Translations under genes and position numbers: made by a program | Assembly (NCBI GenBank): GCA_900317905.1 | Contig: ONIN01000001.1 | Span: 186,001 to 250,000, forward strand | DNA length: 64,000 nucleotides | Direction: 5' to 3' | Source: an uncultured Eubacteriales bacterium | GTDB lineage: Bacteria; Bacillota; Clostridia; Oscillospirales; Oscillospiraceae | Shown: positions 25,688 through 34,366 of the stretch, piece after piece | Layout of the letters: each line of letters starts with the position of its first letter | How positions within the stretch are numbered: position 1 is the stretch's first letter | The notes under the pieces: generated by a model | Databases searched by the model: none | What the model was told of the DNA's origin: nothing | The model's input: only the letters and a program-made list of their open reading frames with translations

Positions 25688-26776
25688 ATGGACGAGCAAA
25701 AGCAATCCAACGATCGCGGCAAACAGCTTTCGGATAACCCCGCGCTGATTCCCGCACTGATCTTTGCGGGGCTGGTGCTGGCTGCATTCTGGATCGGCTA
25801 CGCACTGTTTTCCACCAAGCTGTGGATCGCCATCGTCGCCAGCCTGGTGGCTGCGTGTGCTGCCGGATATGTGGGCTGGCTGTGGTATGACATTCATGTG
25901 CTGGAGCCGCTTCGCCACATGACCGAGTCAGCCAAGCTGATCGCCGACGGCAGCTACGGCACCGAGCTTCCGCCCACGGAGGAAAAGCCCTTCCAGGAGC
26001 TGACGGAGGTCATCAACGCCGTTTCGAGAGAGATCAACCACTCCGAGAAAATGCAGTCGGAGTTTATCTCCTCCATCTCCCATGAGCTGCGCACCCCGCT
26101 GACCGCCATCACCGGCTGGAGCGACACGCTGATGTTTGATTTTGACATCAAGCACGAGTCTCGGGTGGGTCTGCAGACCATCAAGCAGGAGGCGGCCCGC
26201 CTTACCAGTCTGGTGGAAGAGCTGCTGGAGTTTACCCGCATTCAGGATGGACGCTTCAAACTGAACATCGAACTGTTGGACATTGAGAGTGAGCTGGAGG
26301 ACACGATCTTTACCTATCGGGAGTTCCTGCAGCGGGGCAAGATCGATCTTCGTTTCACGCCTTTGGAGGAGGAGATCCCCCTGCTCCCCGGCGACCCGCT
26401 TCGCCTGCGGCAGGTGTTCCTGAACATTCTGGACAACGCCGCCAAGTATGGGCGCACTGGCCCCGACAGCGGCATTATCGAGGTCTCTCTCACGGCGGAT
26501 CAGAATGCCGCCACGGTGATTTTCCGGGACTACGGCCCCGGCATCCCGGAAGATGAGCTTCCCCACGTGAAAGAGAAATTTTTCAAAGGCCGCATTTCCA
26601 AAGAGCGCGGCAGCGGCATCGGCCTCGCGGTCTGCGATGAGATCATCACGCGCTCCGGCGGCATGCTGACCATTTTGAACGCGCCCGGCGGCGGAACTGC
26701 CGTGGCCGTTACCCTGCCTTTCGCGCCTGAAAGCGCCAATGGCGGAAAAGCACATCACACTGAGGTTATGGAATGA
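25688..26776 (+). CDS. Sensor histidine kinase
   Basis: This membrane sensor kinase has two adjacent helices (about residues 19-41 and 44-66) with almost no extracytoplasmic loop, so it probably senses within the membrane or via a partner. A HAMP-like segment follows. His132 lies in SSISHELRTPL, the N-box in LNILDNAAKYG, and the G-boxes in DYGPGIP and GSGIGLAV. The ATG at 25,688 was chosen; an in-frame GTG at 25,670 inside the regulator gene is an alternative. The stop overlaps the DUF1385 start as ATGA. Confidence 0.93.
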   Translation: MDEQKQSNDRGKQLSDNPALIPALIFAGLVLAAFWIGYALFSTKLWIAIVASLVAACAAGYVGWLWYDIHVLEPLRHMTESAKLIADGSYGTELPPTEEKPFQELTEVINAVSREINHSEKMQSEFISSISHELRTPLTAITGWSDTLMFDFDIKHESRVGLQTIKQEAARLTSLVEELLEFTRIQDGRFKLNIELLDIESELEDTIFTYREFLQRGKIDLRFTPLEEEIPLLPGDPLRLRQVFLNILDNAAKYGRTGPDSGIIEVSLTADQNAATVIFRDYGPGIPEDELPHVKEKFFKGRISKERGSGIGLAVCDEIITRSGGMLTILNAPGGGTAVAVTLPFAPESANGGKAHHTEVME

Positions 26777-27762
26777 GCAAGCAAACCAAACAAGAGAATA
26801 ACGACCAGAAGGTCTGCTTCCGCACCAGCATCGGCGGCCAGGCGCTGCTGGAGGGCATCCTCATGCGCGGCCCGCTGAAGCAGGCCATCGTATGCCGCAC
26901 GCCGGACGGCCTGGTGGAAAAGGTCGAGGAGCTGCACTTTGTCAAGGATAAGTATCCAATTCTCGGCCTTCCGCTAATCCGCGGCGTCATCACCTTTATT
27001 GACTCCATGGTCAAGGGCATGCAGGCTCTGACCTACAGTGCTGATCTCCTTCCCATGGAAGAACAGGGCGAGCCGGACAAAATCGATCAGTGGATCGAGG
27101 CGCATTTCTCCGAAGAGAAGGCCAAGGACATCGTCATCGGTGTGGCTGTGGTGCTGGGCATTGCGCTGGCGGTTGGTTTGTTTGTTCTGCTTCCCACACT
27201 GCTGGGCAAGCTCTGCCTGCGTCTCTTCCCGGGCATGACCAGTCTGACGCTGAGCCTGGCAGAAGGCGTCTTTCGCATCATCATCTTCATCCTCTATCTC
27301 TGGGGCGTTACCCGGATGGACGATGTGGCCAGAATGTTTGCCTATCACGGCGCGGAGCACAAGACCATTTTCTGCTATGAAAAGCAGCTGCCGCTGACAG
27401 TGGAGAACGTTCGGGAGCAGTCCCGCTTCCACCCCCGCTGCGGCACCAGCTTCCTTTTTAATGTTGTTATCATCAGCATTCTGATCTTCTCTGCGGTGAG
27501 CTCTCTGCTGACCAACTGGCAGAGCTTCTGGCTGCGGTTTCTGCTGCATCTGGCGCTGCTGCCGGTGATCGTCTCCCTCACCTACGAGCTGAACCGCTGG
27601 GTGGGACGGCATGAGGATCTCTGGATCTGCCGCATTCTGGCCGCACCCGGAAAATGGATGCAGCATCTGACCACCAATGAGCCGGACGACAGCATGATCG
27701 AATGTGCCATCCGTTCTCTGGAGCTGGTCATCCCCGAAACGCAGGGCAGCGACGCCTGGTGA
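26773..27762 (+). CDS. DUF1385 membrane protein (YqhQ-like)
   Basis: This is a conserved DUF1385 family membrane protein of unknown biochemical role. The N-terminal GGQALLEGILMRGP motif and the AYHGAEHKTIFCYE block followed by RFHPRCGTSF are diagnostic. About four to five helices lie between residues 120 and 270. The start overlaps the kinase stop by four bases, so it is translated with the two-component system and may be its membrane partner. In many Firmicutes it precedes prmC and prfA; prmC follows here but prfA does not. Confidence 0.92.
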   Translation: MSKQTKQENNDQKVCFRTSIGGQALLEGILMRGPLKQAIVCRTPDGLVEKVEELHFVKDKYPILGLPLIRGVITFIDSMVKGMQALTYSADLLPMEEQGEPDKIDQWIEAHFSEEKAKDIVIGVAVVLGIALAVGLFVLLPTLLGKLCLRLFPGMTSLTLSLAEGVFRIIIFILYLWGVTRMDDVARMFAYHGAEHKTIFCYEKQLPLTVENVREQSRFHPRCGTSFLFNVVIISILIFSAVSSLLTNWQSFWLRFLLHLALLPVIVSLTYELNRWVGRHEDLWICRILAAPGKWMQHLTTNEPDDSMIECAIRSLELVIPETQGSDAW

Positions 27763-27780
27763 TAAAAGGAGCATTTTAAG

Positions 27781-28644
27781 ATGCCGAAAACCTACAATGA
27801 GCTGTATCTGCGCGCCCGCTCCGCCCTGAAGGCTGCCGGCGTTGAGAGCTACGCGTTGGAAGCGCGACTCTTGGCTTCAAGAGCCGCCGGGAAAGACAAA
27901 GAGGCATTTCTCCGGGATCTGCGGCTTTATACCTCTGACGAAACTGAGGAGAAGCTGGAAGCCCTTCTGCAGCGGCGTCTGAAGGGCGAACCACTGGCCT
28001 ACATTACCGGAGACTGGGAGTTTTATGGCCTTCCTATGAAGGTCACCCAGGACGTGCTGATTCCCCGCCCGGACACCGAGGTTCTGGTAGATACCGCCTT
28101 AAAAGCCCTGATGGGCCGGAAAATGGACGCCAGGATCCTGGATCTCTGCTGCGGAAGCGGCTGCATCGGTGTTGCACTGGCCCATGAGCTTCCTGCTGCC
28201 AGAGTCGTCATGGTGGACGTGAGCGAAAGCGCTCTGGAGGTCAGCCGTCAGAACATTCGATTGAATCGTGTCAACCGCACTGTTTGTCTGCGTGCAGACG
28301 CGCTGCAAAAGCCGCCCATGAGCATCGGCGAGTTTGATATGATCATCTCCAACCCGCCCTATGTGCCCAGCTTCGAGATCCTGACCCTGGACAGCTCCGT
28401 CCGGGACTTTGAACCTTTGGGTGCGTTGGACGGTGGCGAAGATGGGTTGATGTTTTATCGTTCGATCCTGCAGTATTGGCTCACGGCCCTACGCCCCGGT
28501 GGACTGATGCTGTTTGAAGTCGGTGAAGATCAGGCCTCTTCCGTCCGCGCATTGATGCGGGAGGCCGGCATGCAGGACGTGTTCTCTGTTCTCGATACTG
28601 CCGGAATTGAGCGGGTCGTGGTCGGACGGAGACCCAAAAACTGA
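27781..28644 (+). CDS. prmC: Release factor glutamine methyltransferase
   Basis: This SAM-dependent enzyme methylates the GGQ glutamine of peptide release factors. An N-terminal helical domain (about residues 1-85) is followed by RPDTEVLVD, the SAM motif LCCGSGCIG and the substrate motif NPPYVP. The 287-residue length is usual. AAAAGGAG precedes the ATG. It sits 18 bp after DUF1385 and 29 bp before recA. Confidence 0.95.
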   Translation: MPKTYNELYLRARSALKAAGVESYALEARLLASRAAGKDKEAFLRDLRLYTSDETEEKLEALLQRRLKGEPLAYITGDWEFYGLPMKVTQDVLIPRPDTEVLVDTALKALMGRKMDARILDLCCGSGCIGVALAHELPAARVVMVDVSESALEVSRQNIRLNRVNRTVCLRADALQKPPMSIGEFDMIISNPPYVPSFEILTLDSSVRDFEPLGALDGGEDGLMFYRSILQYWLTALRPGGLMLFEVGEDQASSVRALMREAGMQDVFSVLDTAGIERVVVGRRPKN

Positions 28645-28673
28645 AATCAAGAATAATGATATAGAGGTGTACT

Positions 28674-29783
28674 ATGGCAGACAAGAAAAAGAGCGTGGCC
28701 CCGCCTCCGGCGCAGGCCCGTCCCGAGGATCGTAAAAAAGCACTGGAGACCGCCATTGCGCAAATTGAAAAAGCCTATGGCAAGGGCGCGGTCATGCGTC
28801 TGGGTGACCACTCCGAGAACGTGAACGTGGAGGCAATCTCCACCGGCTCCCTGTCGCTGGATCTGGCGCTGGGTATCGGCGGTGTGCCGAAGGGACGTAT
28901 TGTGGAGATCTACGGACCTGAGAGTTCCGGCAAGACCACCCTGGCCCTGCACATTCTGGCCAGCGCGCAGAAGAACGGCGGCGAGGCTGCCTTCATCGAC
29001 GTGGAGCACGCGCTGGATCCCACCTACGCCCGCGCGCTTGGCGTGGACATCGATAACCTCCTGATCTCGCAGCCGGATACCGGTGAGCAGGCATTGGAGA
29101 TCACCGAGCAGCTGGTTCGCAGCGGCGCCATTGACGTTATCATCGTGGACTCCGTGGCGGCTCTGCTTCCCAGAAGCGAGCTGGAGGGCGAGATGGGCGA
29201 CAGCTCCGTCGGCGTCATCGCCAGACTCATGAGCCAGGCGCTGAGAAAGCTCACCGGCGCCGTCAGCAAGACCAACACCATCGTGGTTTTTATCAACCAG
29301 CTGCGTGAGAAGATCGGCGTTATGTACGGCAATCCGGAGACCACCCCCGGCGGCCGCGCGCTGAAGTATTTCTCCAGCGTCCGCATCGACGTGCGCCGCA
29401 TTGAGACCCTGAAGGTCAACGGCGAAATGGTGGGCAACCGCACCCGCGCCAAGATCGTGAAGAATAAGGTCGCGCCTCCCTTCAAAGAGGCGGAGTTTGA
29501 CATCATCTACGGCGAAGGCATCTCCAAGGTCGGCGAGATCATCGATCTGGCTGTGAAGCTGGACATCATCGACAAGGCCGGCGCGTGGTTCACCGTGGGT
29601 GAACAGCGCCTCCAGGGCCGTGATTCCGTGAAGACTTATCTGCAGGAGAATCCCGAAATCTGCGATGGCATTGAGCAGCAGATCCGGGAGAACGCCGTGA
29701 AGCTCATGTCCCCCCAGGCCCGAAAGGCCGCAGTGGCCGCGGGCCGCGCGGTGGACGTGACTGCCGATGATTTTGAAGGATAA
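28674..29783 (+). CDS. recA: Recombinase RecA
   Basis: RecA performs homologous strand exchange and triggers SOS cleavage. Walker [10 protein letters not shown], the L1 loop region [13 protein letters not shown]2 region around [20 protein letters not shown] and the KVVKNK-type motif ([11 protein letters not shown]) are present. The 369-residue length is slightly long, with an N-terminal Pro/Ala-rich extension ([10 protein letters not shown]). AGAGGTG precedes the ATG. recX follows directly. No clear LexA-type operator is visible in the 29-bp gap upstream, so transcription probably comes from the operon promoter. Confidence 0.99.
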   Translation: MADKKKSVAPPPAQARPEDRKKALETAIAQIEKAYGKGAVMRLGDHSENVNVEAISTGSLSLDLALGIGGVPKGRIVEIYGPESSGKTTLALHILASAQKNGGEAAFIDVEHALDPTYARALGVDIDNLLISQPDTGEQALEITEQLVRSGAIDVIIVDSVAALLPRSELEGEMGDSSVGVIARLMSQALRKLTGAVSKTNTIVVFINQLREKIGVMYGNPETTPGGRALKYFSSVRIDVRRIETLKVNGEMVGNRTRAKIVKNKVAPPFKEAEFDIIYGEGISKVGEIIDLAVKLDIIDKAGAWFTVGEQRLQGRDSVKTYLQENPEICDGIEQQIRENAVKLMSPQARKAAVAAGRAVDVTADDFEG

Positions 29784-29786
29784 TCC

Positions 29787-30416
29787 GTGATTATACTGAC
29801 GGAACTCAAGCAAACCGGGCCGGAGAATTTTCTTGCCCGGTTTGACACTGGCGAGGAGCTGAAAACTACCCTGAATGTGGTGACGGATCAGGCTCTCTTC
29901 GCCGGAAAAAAGCTGGATGACGAGCAGATGGACACGCTTCGCGACGCCTCTTCCCTCTCCAGATGCAAGCAGCGGGCATTACGGATCATCGGCGCCAGAG
30001 CCATGTCGGTGAAGGAGCTTACCGACCGTCTGAAGGAAAAGGGCGAGCGTCCGAAGGATGCTGAAGAAGTGGCCCAGTGGCTGCTGGAAATGCATCTGCT
30101 GGACGATCAGCAGTATGCGGAGATGTGCGTCCGGCATTACGCCGCCAAGGGATATGGACCGGGGCGCATCCGCAGCGAGCTCTACCGCCGTGGGATTCCG
30201 AAGGATCTTTGGGAGGACGCTTTGGATTCCCTGCCGGAACAGGATGACCAGATCGATCGACTGCTCCGACGGAAACTCAGAGGCGAATTTCCGGACAAAA
30301 ACGAGCTGCGCAAGGCGTCGGACTTTCTTTACCGCCGGGGCTTCCAGTGGGAGGAGATCCGCGCTGCTATCCAGCGCTATCAAGAGGAAATGGAGGACAG
30401 CACCAATGGGTTATAA
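29787..30416 (+). CDS. recX: RecA regulator RecX
   Basis: RecX modulates RecA filaments. The 209-residue protein is mainly helical with the family's repeated three-helix units: RALRIIGARAMSVKEL, LLDDQQYAEMCVRHYAAKGYGP and the SDFLYRRGF repeat. The start is a GTG at 29,787 with AAGGA six bases upstream and three bases after the recA stop, so the pair is coupled. The 3' end overlaps rimO by 11 bp. Confidence 0.9.
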   Translation: MIILTELKQTGPENFLARFDTGEELKTTLNVVTDQALFAGKKLDDEQMDTLRDASSLSRCKQRALRIIGARAMSVKELTDRLKEKGERPKDAEEVAQWLLEMHLLDDQQYAEMCVRHYAAKGYGPGRIRSELYRRGIPKDLWEDALDSLPEQDDQIDRLLRRKLRGEFPDKNELRKASDFLYRRGFQWEEIRAAIQRYQEEMEDSTNGL

Positions 30417-31725
30417 GATTGCGCTGATTTCCCTGGGGTGTCCCAAGAATCAGGTAAACAGCGAACAGATGCTGTATCTTCTGGATCAGGCCGGACACGA
30501 GCTGGTGGGAGACCCCACCGGCTGTGACGTGGTCATCATCAATACCTGCGGCTTCATCGACAGCGCCAAAAGCGAGGCCATTGATCATATCCTGCAGATG
30601 GCGGAACTGAAAAACAACGGACAGCTGAAAAAGATTCTGGTGGCCGGGTGTCTGTCTCAGCGCTACTGTGATGAGATTTTGGAGAGCCTTCCGGAAGTGG
30701 ACGGTATGCTGGGTACCGGCAGCTTCGGTGAGATCTGCACCGCCGTGGATGCGGTGATGCAGGGAGAAATGCCGCTGCTGTTTGCCGATAAGAACGGCCC
30801 CATCGAGGAGCTGGGCCGCGTGGTCAGCACCGGGCCGGGCTGGGCCTATCTGCGTATCGCAGAGGGCTGTGACAACTGGTGCGCTTTCTGTGCCATTCCC
30901 GCCATCCGCGGCAAATACCGCAGCCGGAAGCTGGACGCCATTCTCGCGGAGGCCAGAGCGCTTGCCGCCCAGGGCGTCAAAGAGCTCATTGTCATCGCTC
31001 AGGACATTACCCGCTGGGGTGTGGACCTTTATGGTAAGCCCAGCCTGGCACTGCTTTTGAAGGAACTGGTTCAGATCGAGGGCGTGGATTGGATCCGGCT
31101 CCACTACCTCTACCCCGACGCCTTTGATGATGAGCTGATCAACGTGATCGCCACTGAGGACAAGGTCCTAAAATATCTGGACATCCCCCTGCAGCATATC
31201 AATAATGAGATCCTCCGCCGTATGAATCGCCGGGGCACGGGAGATGAGATCCGTGTTCTGATCCGTAAGCTTCGGGAGCGGATCCCCGGTCTGGTGATCC
31301 GAACCAGCCTGATCACCGGGCTGCCCGGTGAAACAGAGGCAGAGTTTGAGGAGCTGTGCGAGTGGCTGCGTGAGGCGAGACTGGAGCGTGTGGGTGTCTT
31401 TCCTTTCTCTCCCGAAGAGGGCACCCCTGCGGCAAAGATGCTGGATCGCTGCGATGAAGAAGAGGCTCAGCGCAGAGCCGATTTGATTCTCGACCTGCAG
31501 GCGCAGATTATGGATGACTATAATGCCGGCTGTGTCGGAAAGACCATGCGTGTGCTCTGTGAGGGCGCGTCCAAATCCGGGCTCTGCTCCGGCAGAACCT
31601 TTGCCGATTCGCCGGAGATTGATGGTACAGTCTATTTCACCGGAGATGCCAAACCGGGGGTATTTGCTGATGTCCGTATCCTTGAAGTGGAGGATGGCGA
31701 GCTCAGCGGCGTGCAGATCCAATGA
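30406..31725 (+). CDS. rimO: Ribosomal protein S12 methylthiotransferase
   Basis: This radical-SAM enzyme adds a methylthio group to the conserved Asp of ribosomal protein S12. The N-terminal UPF0004 domain starts with SLGCPKNQVNSE and supplies three cluster Cys (with NTCGF and GCLSQ). The radical-SAM motif is CDNWCAFCAIP. A C-terminal TRAM domain follows. Start ATG at 30,406 has GGAGG nine bases upstream and overlaps recX. The 439-residue length fits RimO rather than the tRNA enzyme MiaB, as does SLGCPKN. Confidence 0.96.
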   Translation: MGYKIALISLGCPKNQVNSEQMLYLLDQAGHELVGDPTGCDVVIINTCGFIDSAKSEAIDHILQMAELKNNGQLKKILVAGCLSQRYCDEILESLPEVDGMLGTGSFGEICTAVDAVMQGEMPLLFADKNGPIEELGRVVSTGPGWAYLRIAEGCDNWCAFCAIPAIRGKYRSRKLDAILAEARALAAQGVKELIVIAQDITRWGVDLYGKPSLALLLKELVQIEGVDWIRLHYLYPDAFDDELINVIATEDKVLKYLDIPLQHINNEILRRMNRRGTGDEIRVLIRKLRERIPGLVIRTSLITGLPGETEAEFEELCEWLREARLERVGVFPFSPEEGTPAAKMLDRCDEEEAQRRADLILDLQAQIMDDYNAGCVGKTMRVLCEGASKSGLCSGRTFADSPEIDGTVYFTGDAKPGVFADVRILEVEDGELSGVQIQ

Positions 31726-31741
31726 AGGGAGCAAAACAATC

Positions 31742-32287
31742 ATGACAACTGCAAATAAAATCACCATTTTCCGTGTGGTTCTGGTTCCGGTTCTGGTGCT
31801 GTTTATGTACCTGAACTTCCCCGGGCACATCTATTGGGCTCTGGCTGTGTTCATTCTGGCGAGTGTCAGTGATTTTGCCGATGGTTATATTGCCAGACAC
31901 TACAATCAGGTGACAGATTTCGGCAAGTTCCTGGATCCGCTGGCAGATAAAGTTCTGGTCATCGCCGCCATGTGCGTGTTTGTGGAGCAGGGATATATGC
32001 CCGGTTGGGCGCTGCTGATCGTCGTGACCAGAGAGCTGGCAGTAACCGGTCTGCGTTTGATTGCCGTTGACAACGGCCGCGTGATCGCTGCCGCCTGGTC
32101 CGGTAAGATCAAGACCGCCAGCACCATGGTGGGAATCATCCTCATGCTGGCAATCGGCATTCCCTTCCAGATCCACTGGCTGAACACTCTGGTTTGGATC
32201 GTGATCGTTGCCACGACGGTATATTCCGGCGCTGAGTATTTTTACAAGAACAAAGACGTTTTGAGTGTGGATTCTACCAATAAATAA
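31742..32287 (+). CDS. pgsA: CDP-diacylglycerol-glycerol-3-phosphate 3-phosphatidyltransferase
   Basis: This membrane enzyme makes phosphatidylglycerophosphate, the first step to phosphatidylglycerol and cardiolipin. The CDP-alcohol phosphatidyltransferase signature is complete: DFADGYIAR then FGKFLDPLADK. Four to five helices are seen in 181 residues. GAAGGGAG precedes the ATG at 31,742; the open frame extends upstream inside rimO but is not family-like. It is the last gene of the prmC-recA-recX-rimO-pgsA run and is followed by a terminator. Confidence 0.95.
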   Translation: MTTANKITIFRVVLVPVLVLFMYLNFPGHIYWALAVFILASVSDFADGYIARHYNQVTDFGKFLDPLADKVLVIAAMCVFVEQGYMPGWALLIVVTRELAVTGLRLIAVDNGRVIAAAWSGKIKTASTMVGIILMLAIGIPFQIHWLNTLVWIVIVATTVYSGAEYFYKNKDVLSVDSTNK

Positions 32288-32303
32288 TCATATCCTTCCT
32301 ACC

Positions 32304-32334
32304 TGCACTCTCCCATTCGGGAGGGTGCATTTTT
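32304..32334 (+). terminator. Terminator after pgsA
   Basis: An 11-bp stem (one G-U pair) with loop ATTC is followed by TTTTT, closing the long plus-strand operon. Confidence 0.93.
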
Positions 32335-32510
32335 GCAGTATTCTGAGAATCAGACCATGAAATGCTCCTATTAAGTTTTAATTCTAAATTGAAAAAGATG
32401 TTTTAATTTACACGCCTGTGATTATTCACAGAAAAACCACAATTTCAGGAACATGAAAATATGCAAAACGGAGAAATCCTGTCAAATTTGCCTAATTGTC
32501 CCAAAATCCA
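32335..32510. other. AT-rich intergenic stretch upstream of the AbrB-like gene
   Basis: No coding frame or RNA structure is seen here. TGTCAAA at 32,480-32,486 is a one-mismatch match to the Spo0A box TGTCGAA; together with the exact copy 34 bp downstream it may form a control region. Confidence 0.4.
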
Positions 32511-32538
32511 TTGACATTTTGTCGAATAATGCTATACT
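32511..32538 (+). promoter_or_regulatory. Promoter of the AbrB-like gene with embedded Spo0A-type box
   Basis: TTGACA (32511-32516) and TATACT (32533-32538) are spaced 16 bp apart. The spacer holds TGTCGAA (32520-32526), an exact match to the 0A-box consensus TGNCGAA. A box between -35 and -10 would be expected to repress. The leader is about 65 nt and includes a small GCAT/ATGC dyad. Confidence 0.65.
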
Positions 32539-32609
32539 ATGAATTGTGCATTTATGCAATATGACGGTATTGGTTGGATGCCGCCATCATAGAAGGAGGA
32601 GCTAAGCAA

Positions 32610-32855
32610 ATGAAGTCAACTGGTATCGTTCGTAAGGTTGACGAACTGGGGAGAATTGTTCTGCCAATCGAATTGAGAAGGACGCTTGGTATCGAAGAGA
32701 AAGATCGTATTGAGATTTTCGTAGATGGAGACTCCGTGATTCTGCGGAAATATCAGCCCGGTTGCATCCTTTGCGGAAACGCAAATGACCTGATCCTCTA
32801 CAAAGGAAAGACCATTTGCCAGGAGTGCATCCGCAGTATGGGCGCCCAGCTCTGA
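32610..32855 (+). CDS. AbrB/SpoVT-family transcriptional regulator
   Basis: This is a small DNA-binding protein with an N-terminal swapped-hairpin AbrB domain (STGIVRKVDELGRIVLP, then IELRRTLGI). The 81-residue protein has, instead of the B. subtilis AbrB C-terminus, a four-Cys segment (CILC ... CQEC, residues about 51-74) likely to bind zinc. AGAAGGAGGAG lies before the ATG at 32,610. Its promoter carries a Spo0A-type box, suggesting the classic transition-state circuit. Monocistronic, with a terminator right after the stop. Confidence 0.93.
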   Translation: MKSTGIVRKVDELGRIVLPIELRRTLGIEEKDRIEIFVDGDSVILRKYQPGCILCGNANDLILYKGKTICQECIRSMGAQL

Positions 32856-32858
32856 AAC

Positions 32859-32893
32859 AAAAATCCTCTGATGTACAGCATCAGGGGATTTTT
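32859..32893 (+). terminator. Terminator after the AbrB-like gene
   Basis: A 15-bp stem (one G-U pair) with a five-base loop ends in TTTTT. Confidence 0.92.
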
Positions 32894-32894
32894 C

Positions 32895-32923
32895 TTGCGT
32901 TTCTATGGAAGAACAGGTATAAT
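32895..32923 (+). promoter_or_regulatory. Promoter of the deaminase gene
   Basis: TTGCGT (32895-32900) and a perfect TATAAT (32918-32923) with 17-bp spacing directly follow the terminator. Confidence 0.65.
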
Positions 32924-32945
32924 AGAAAAAATTGGAGGTGTCGGC

Positions 32946-33449
32946 ATGGACAAGCGTGTGAACAAAGAAAACTACTACCTCGACATTGCGGATGCGGTTC
33001 TCGGTCGCTCTACCTGTCTGCGGCGGAAATATGGCGCCATTATTGTGAAGAACGATGAGATCCTCTCCACTGGCTATAACGGAGCTCCCCGTGGGAGAGT
33101 TAACTGCAACGAGCTTGGCTATTGCAACCGTGAGCAGCTGAAGATCCCTTCTGGTCAGAGGTATGAGCTCTGCCGCAGCGTCCACGCCGAAGCCAACGCC
33201 ATCATTTCCTCCGCCAGACGGGATATGATCGGCGGTACTCTATATCTGGTGGGCAGAGACGCCAAAACCAACGAGCTGCTGCACGATACCACCTCCTGCG
33301 CCATGTGCCGACGCATGATCATCAACTCCGGCATTGCCAGAGTTGTGGCGCGGATCGGTGAGCAGGATATGGTGGTCACCGATGTACAGGAGTGGATCGA
33401 TCAGGACGAGTCCATCCAGCCCAAGGCGGAGAACTGCGAGTTCTGCTGA
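32946..33449 (+). CDS. Deoxycytidylate deaminase family protein (ComEB-like)
   Basis: This zinc-dependent deaminase probably converts dCMP to dUMP. The zinc and proton-shuttle motif HAEANAI lies near residue 81, and the second zinc motif reads SCAMC (PCxxC is usual, so Pro is replaced by Ser). An extra Cys-rich insertion (CNELGYCNRE) near residue 59 may be an additional metal site as in ComEB. TTGGAGGTG precedes the ATG at 32,946. The 167-residue length fits. Competence involvement cannot be inferred. Confidence 0.85.
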   Translation: MDKRVNKENYYLDIADAVLGRSTCLRRKYGAIIVKNDEILSTGYNGAPRGRVNCNELGYCNREQLKIPSGQRYELCRSVHAEANAIISSARRDMIGGTLYLVGRDAKTNELLHDTTSCAMCRRMIINSGIARVVARIGEQDMVVTDVQEWIDQDESIQPKAENCEFC

Positions 33450-33491
33450 GCCTCTTCCCTTTTTTGAAACTGATAGCAAAGGAACCTGTTT

Positions 33492-34364
33492 ATGCATTTT
33501 GAACCTCTGAGGCTGGAGGATATGGATCGGGTGCGCCCGTATCTCACACTGATTGGATCCCAGACCTGTGACTACACCCCCGGCTGCGTTTTTATCTGGC
33601 GCGATTTCTACCAAATGAAGAGCTGCTTTACGGAGCTGGGCTTCTTTTCCAAGCTGCACAACGAAGTTGGAGAAAAATATTACAACCTACCTCTCTCCCC
33701 GGAACCGGAGAAGGCATTGCTGGCGCTGTATGACTATGCCAGGAAGCCGCTTCGATTCTGTACTGTCCCGGAAAACTGGATCCCCACACTGCAAAAGGTG
33801 TTCCCCAACTGCGCCATTGAAGAGCAGCGGGACTATTACGACTATCTCTACCTTGCGTCGGATTTGATCGGTCTGCACGGAAAGAAATACAGTGGCCAGC
33901 GCAATCAGATCAGCCAATTTAAGCGAAACGTGGAAAGCTGGCGGTATGAAGCTCTGAGCGATCAGAATCTGAATGACGTCAAGGATTTCTTCCTTCATTC
34001 TGATTTCGTAACCGACCCGAAAAACGAATCGGCCCAGGAGGAAAGCCGAAAGGTCCTGGAGGTGCTGGACCATCCGGAACTCTACCGGATGCTGGGCGGC
34101 GTGCTCTATGCTGATGAAAAGGTCGTTGGGTTCTCTCTGGGTGAGATCGTAGGCAACACGCTTTTTATCCACATTGAGAAGGCTGACCGGAATGCGAAAG
34201 GCGCCTATCAGATGGTGGTGAACCAGGCTGCGATCCACTTCTCCACTCCAGAGGTGGAATACATCAACCGCGAGGACGACATGGGCGATCCCGGTCTTCG
34301 AACCGCAAAGCTTGCCTATCACCCGGTGGAGATGCTGAAAAAATACATAGTGACCATTCCATAA
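33492..34364 (+). CDS. DUF2156 (GNAT-like, LPG synthase C-terminal) protein
   Basis: This is a soluble 290-residue protein of the DUF2156 family, which corresponds to the tandem acetyltransferase-fold C-terminal part of lysyl-phosphatidylglycerol synthases but stands alone here without the membrane flippase domain. Family features seen are CDYTPGCVFIWRD near the N-terminus, GKKYSGQRNQISQFKR in the middle and EYINREDDMGDPGLRTAK then YHPVEML near the C-terminus. The substrate is unknown; aminoacyl transfer from tRNA is a possibility by family. A long perfect inverted repeat follows the stop. Confidence 0.85.
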   Translation: MHFEPLRLEDMDRVRPYLTLIGSQTCDYTPGCVFIWRDFYQMKSCFTELGFFSKLHNEVGEKYYNLPLSPEPEKALLALYDYARKPLRFCTVPENWIPTLQKVFPNCAIEEQRDYYDYLYLASDLIGLHGKKYSGQRNQISQFKRNVESWRYEALSDQNLNDVKDFFLHSDFVTDPKNESAQEESRKVLEVLDHPELYRMLGGVLYADEKVVGFSLGEIVGNTLFIHIEKADRNAKGAYQMVVNQAAIHFSTPEVEYINREDDMGDPGLRTAKLAYHPVEMLKKYIVTIP

Positions 34365-34366
34365 TG

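Noticed and set aside
28645-28673. LexA/SOS operator before recA
   Set aside because: No palindrome of the GAAC...GTTC or other known SOS type is visible in the short gap.
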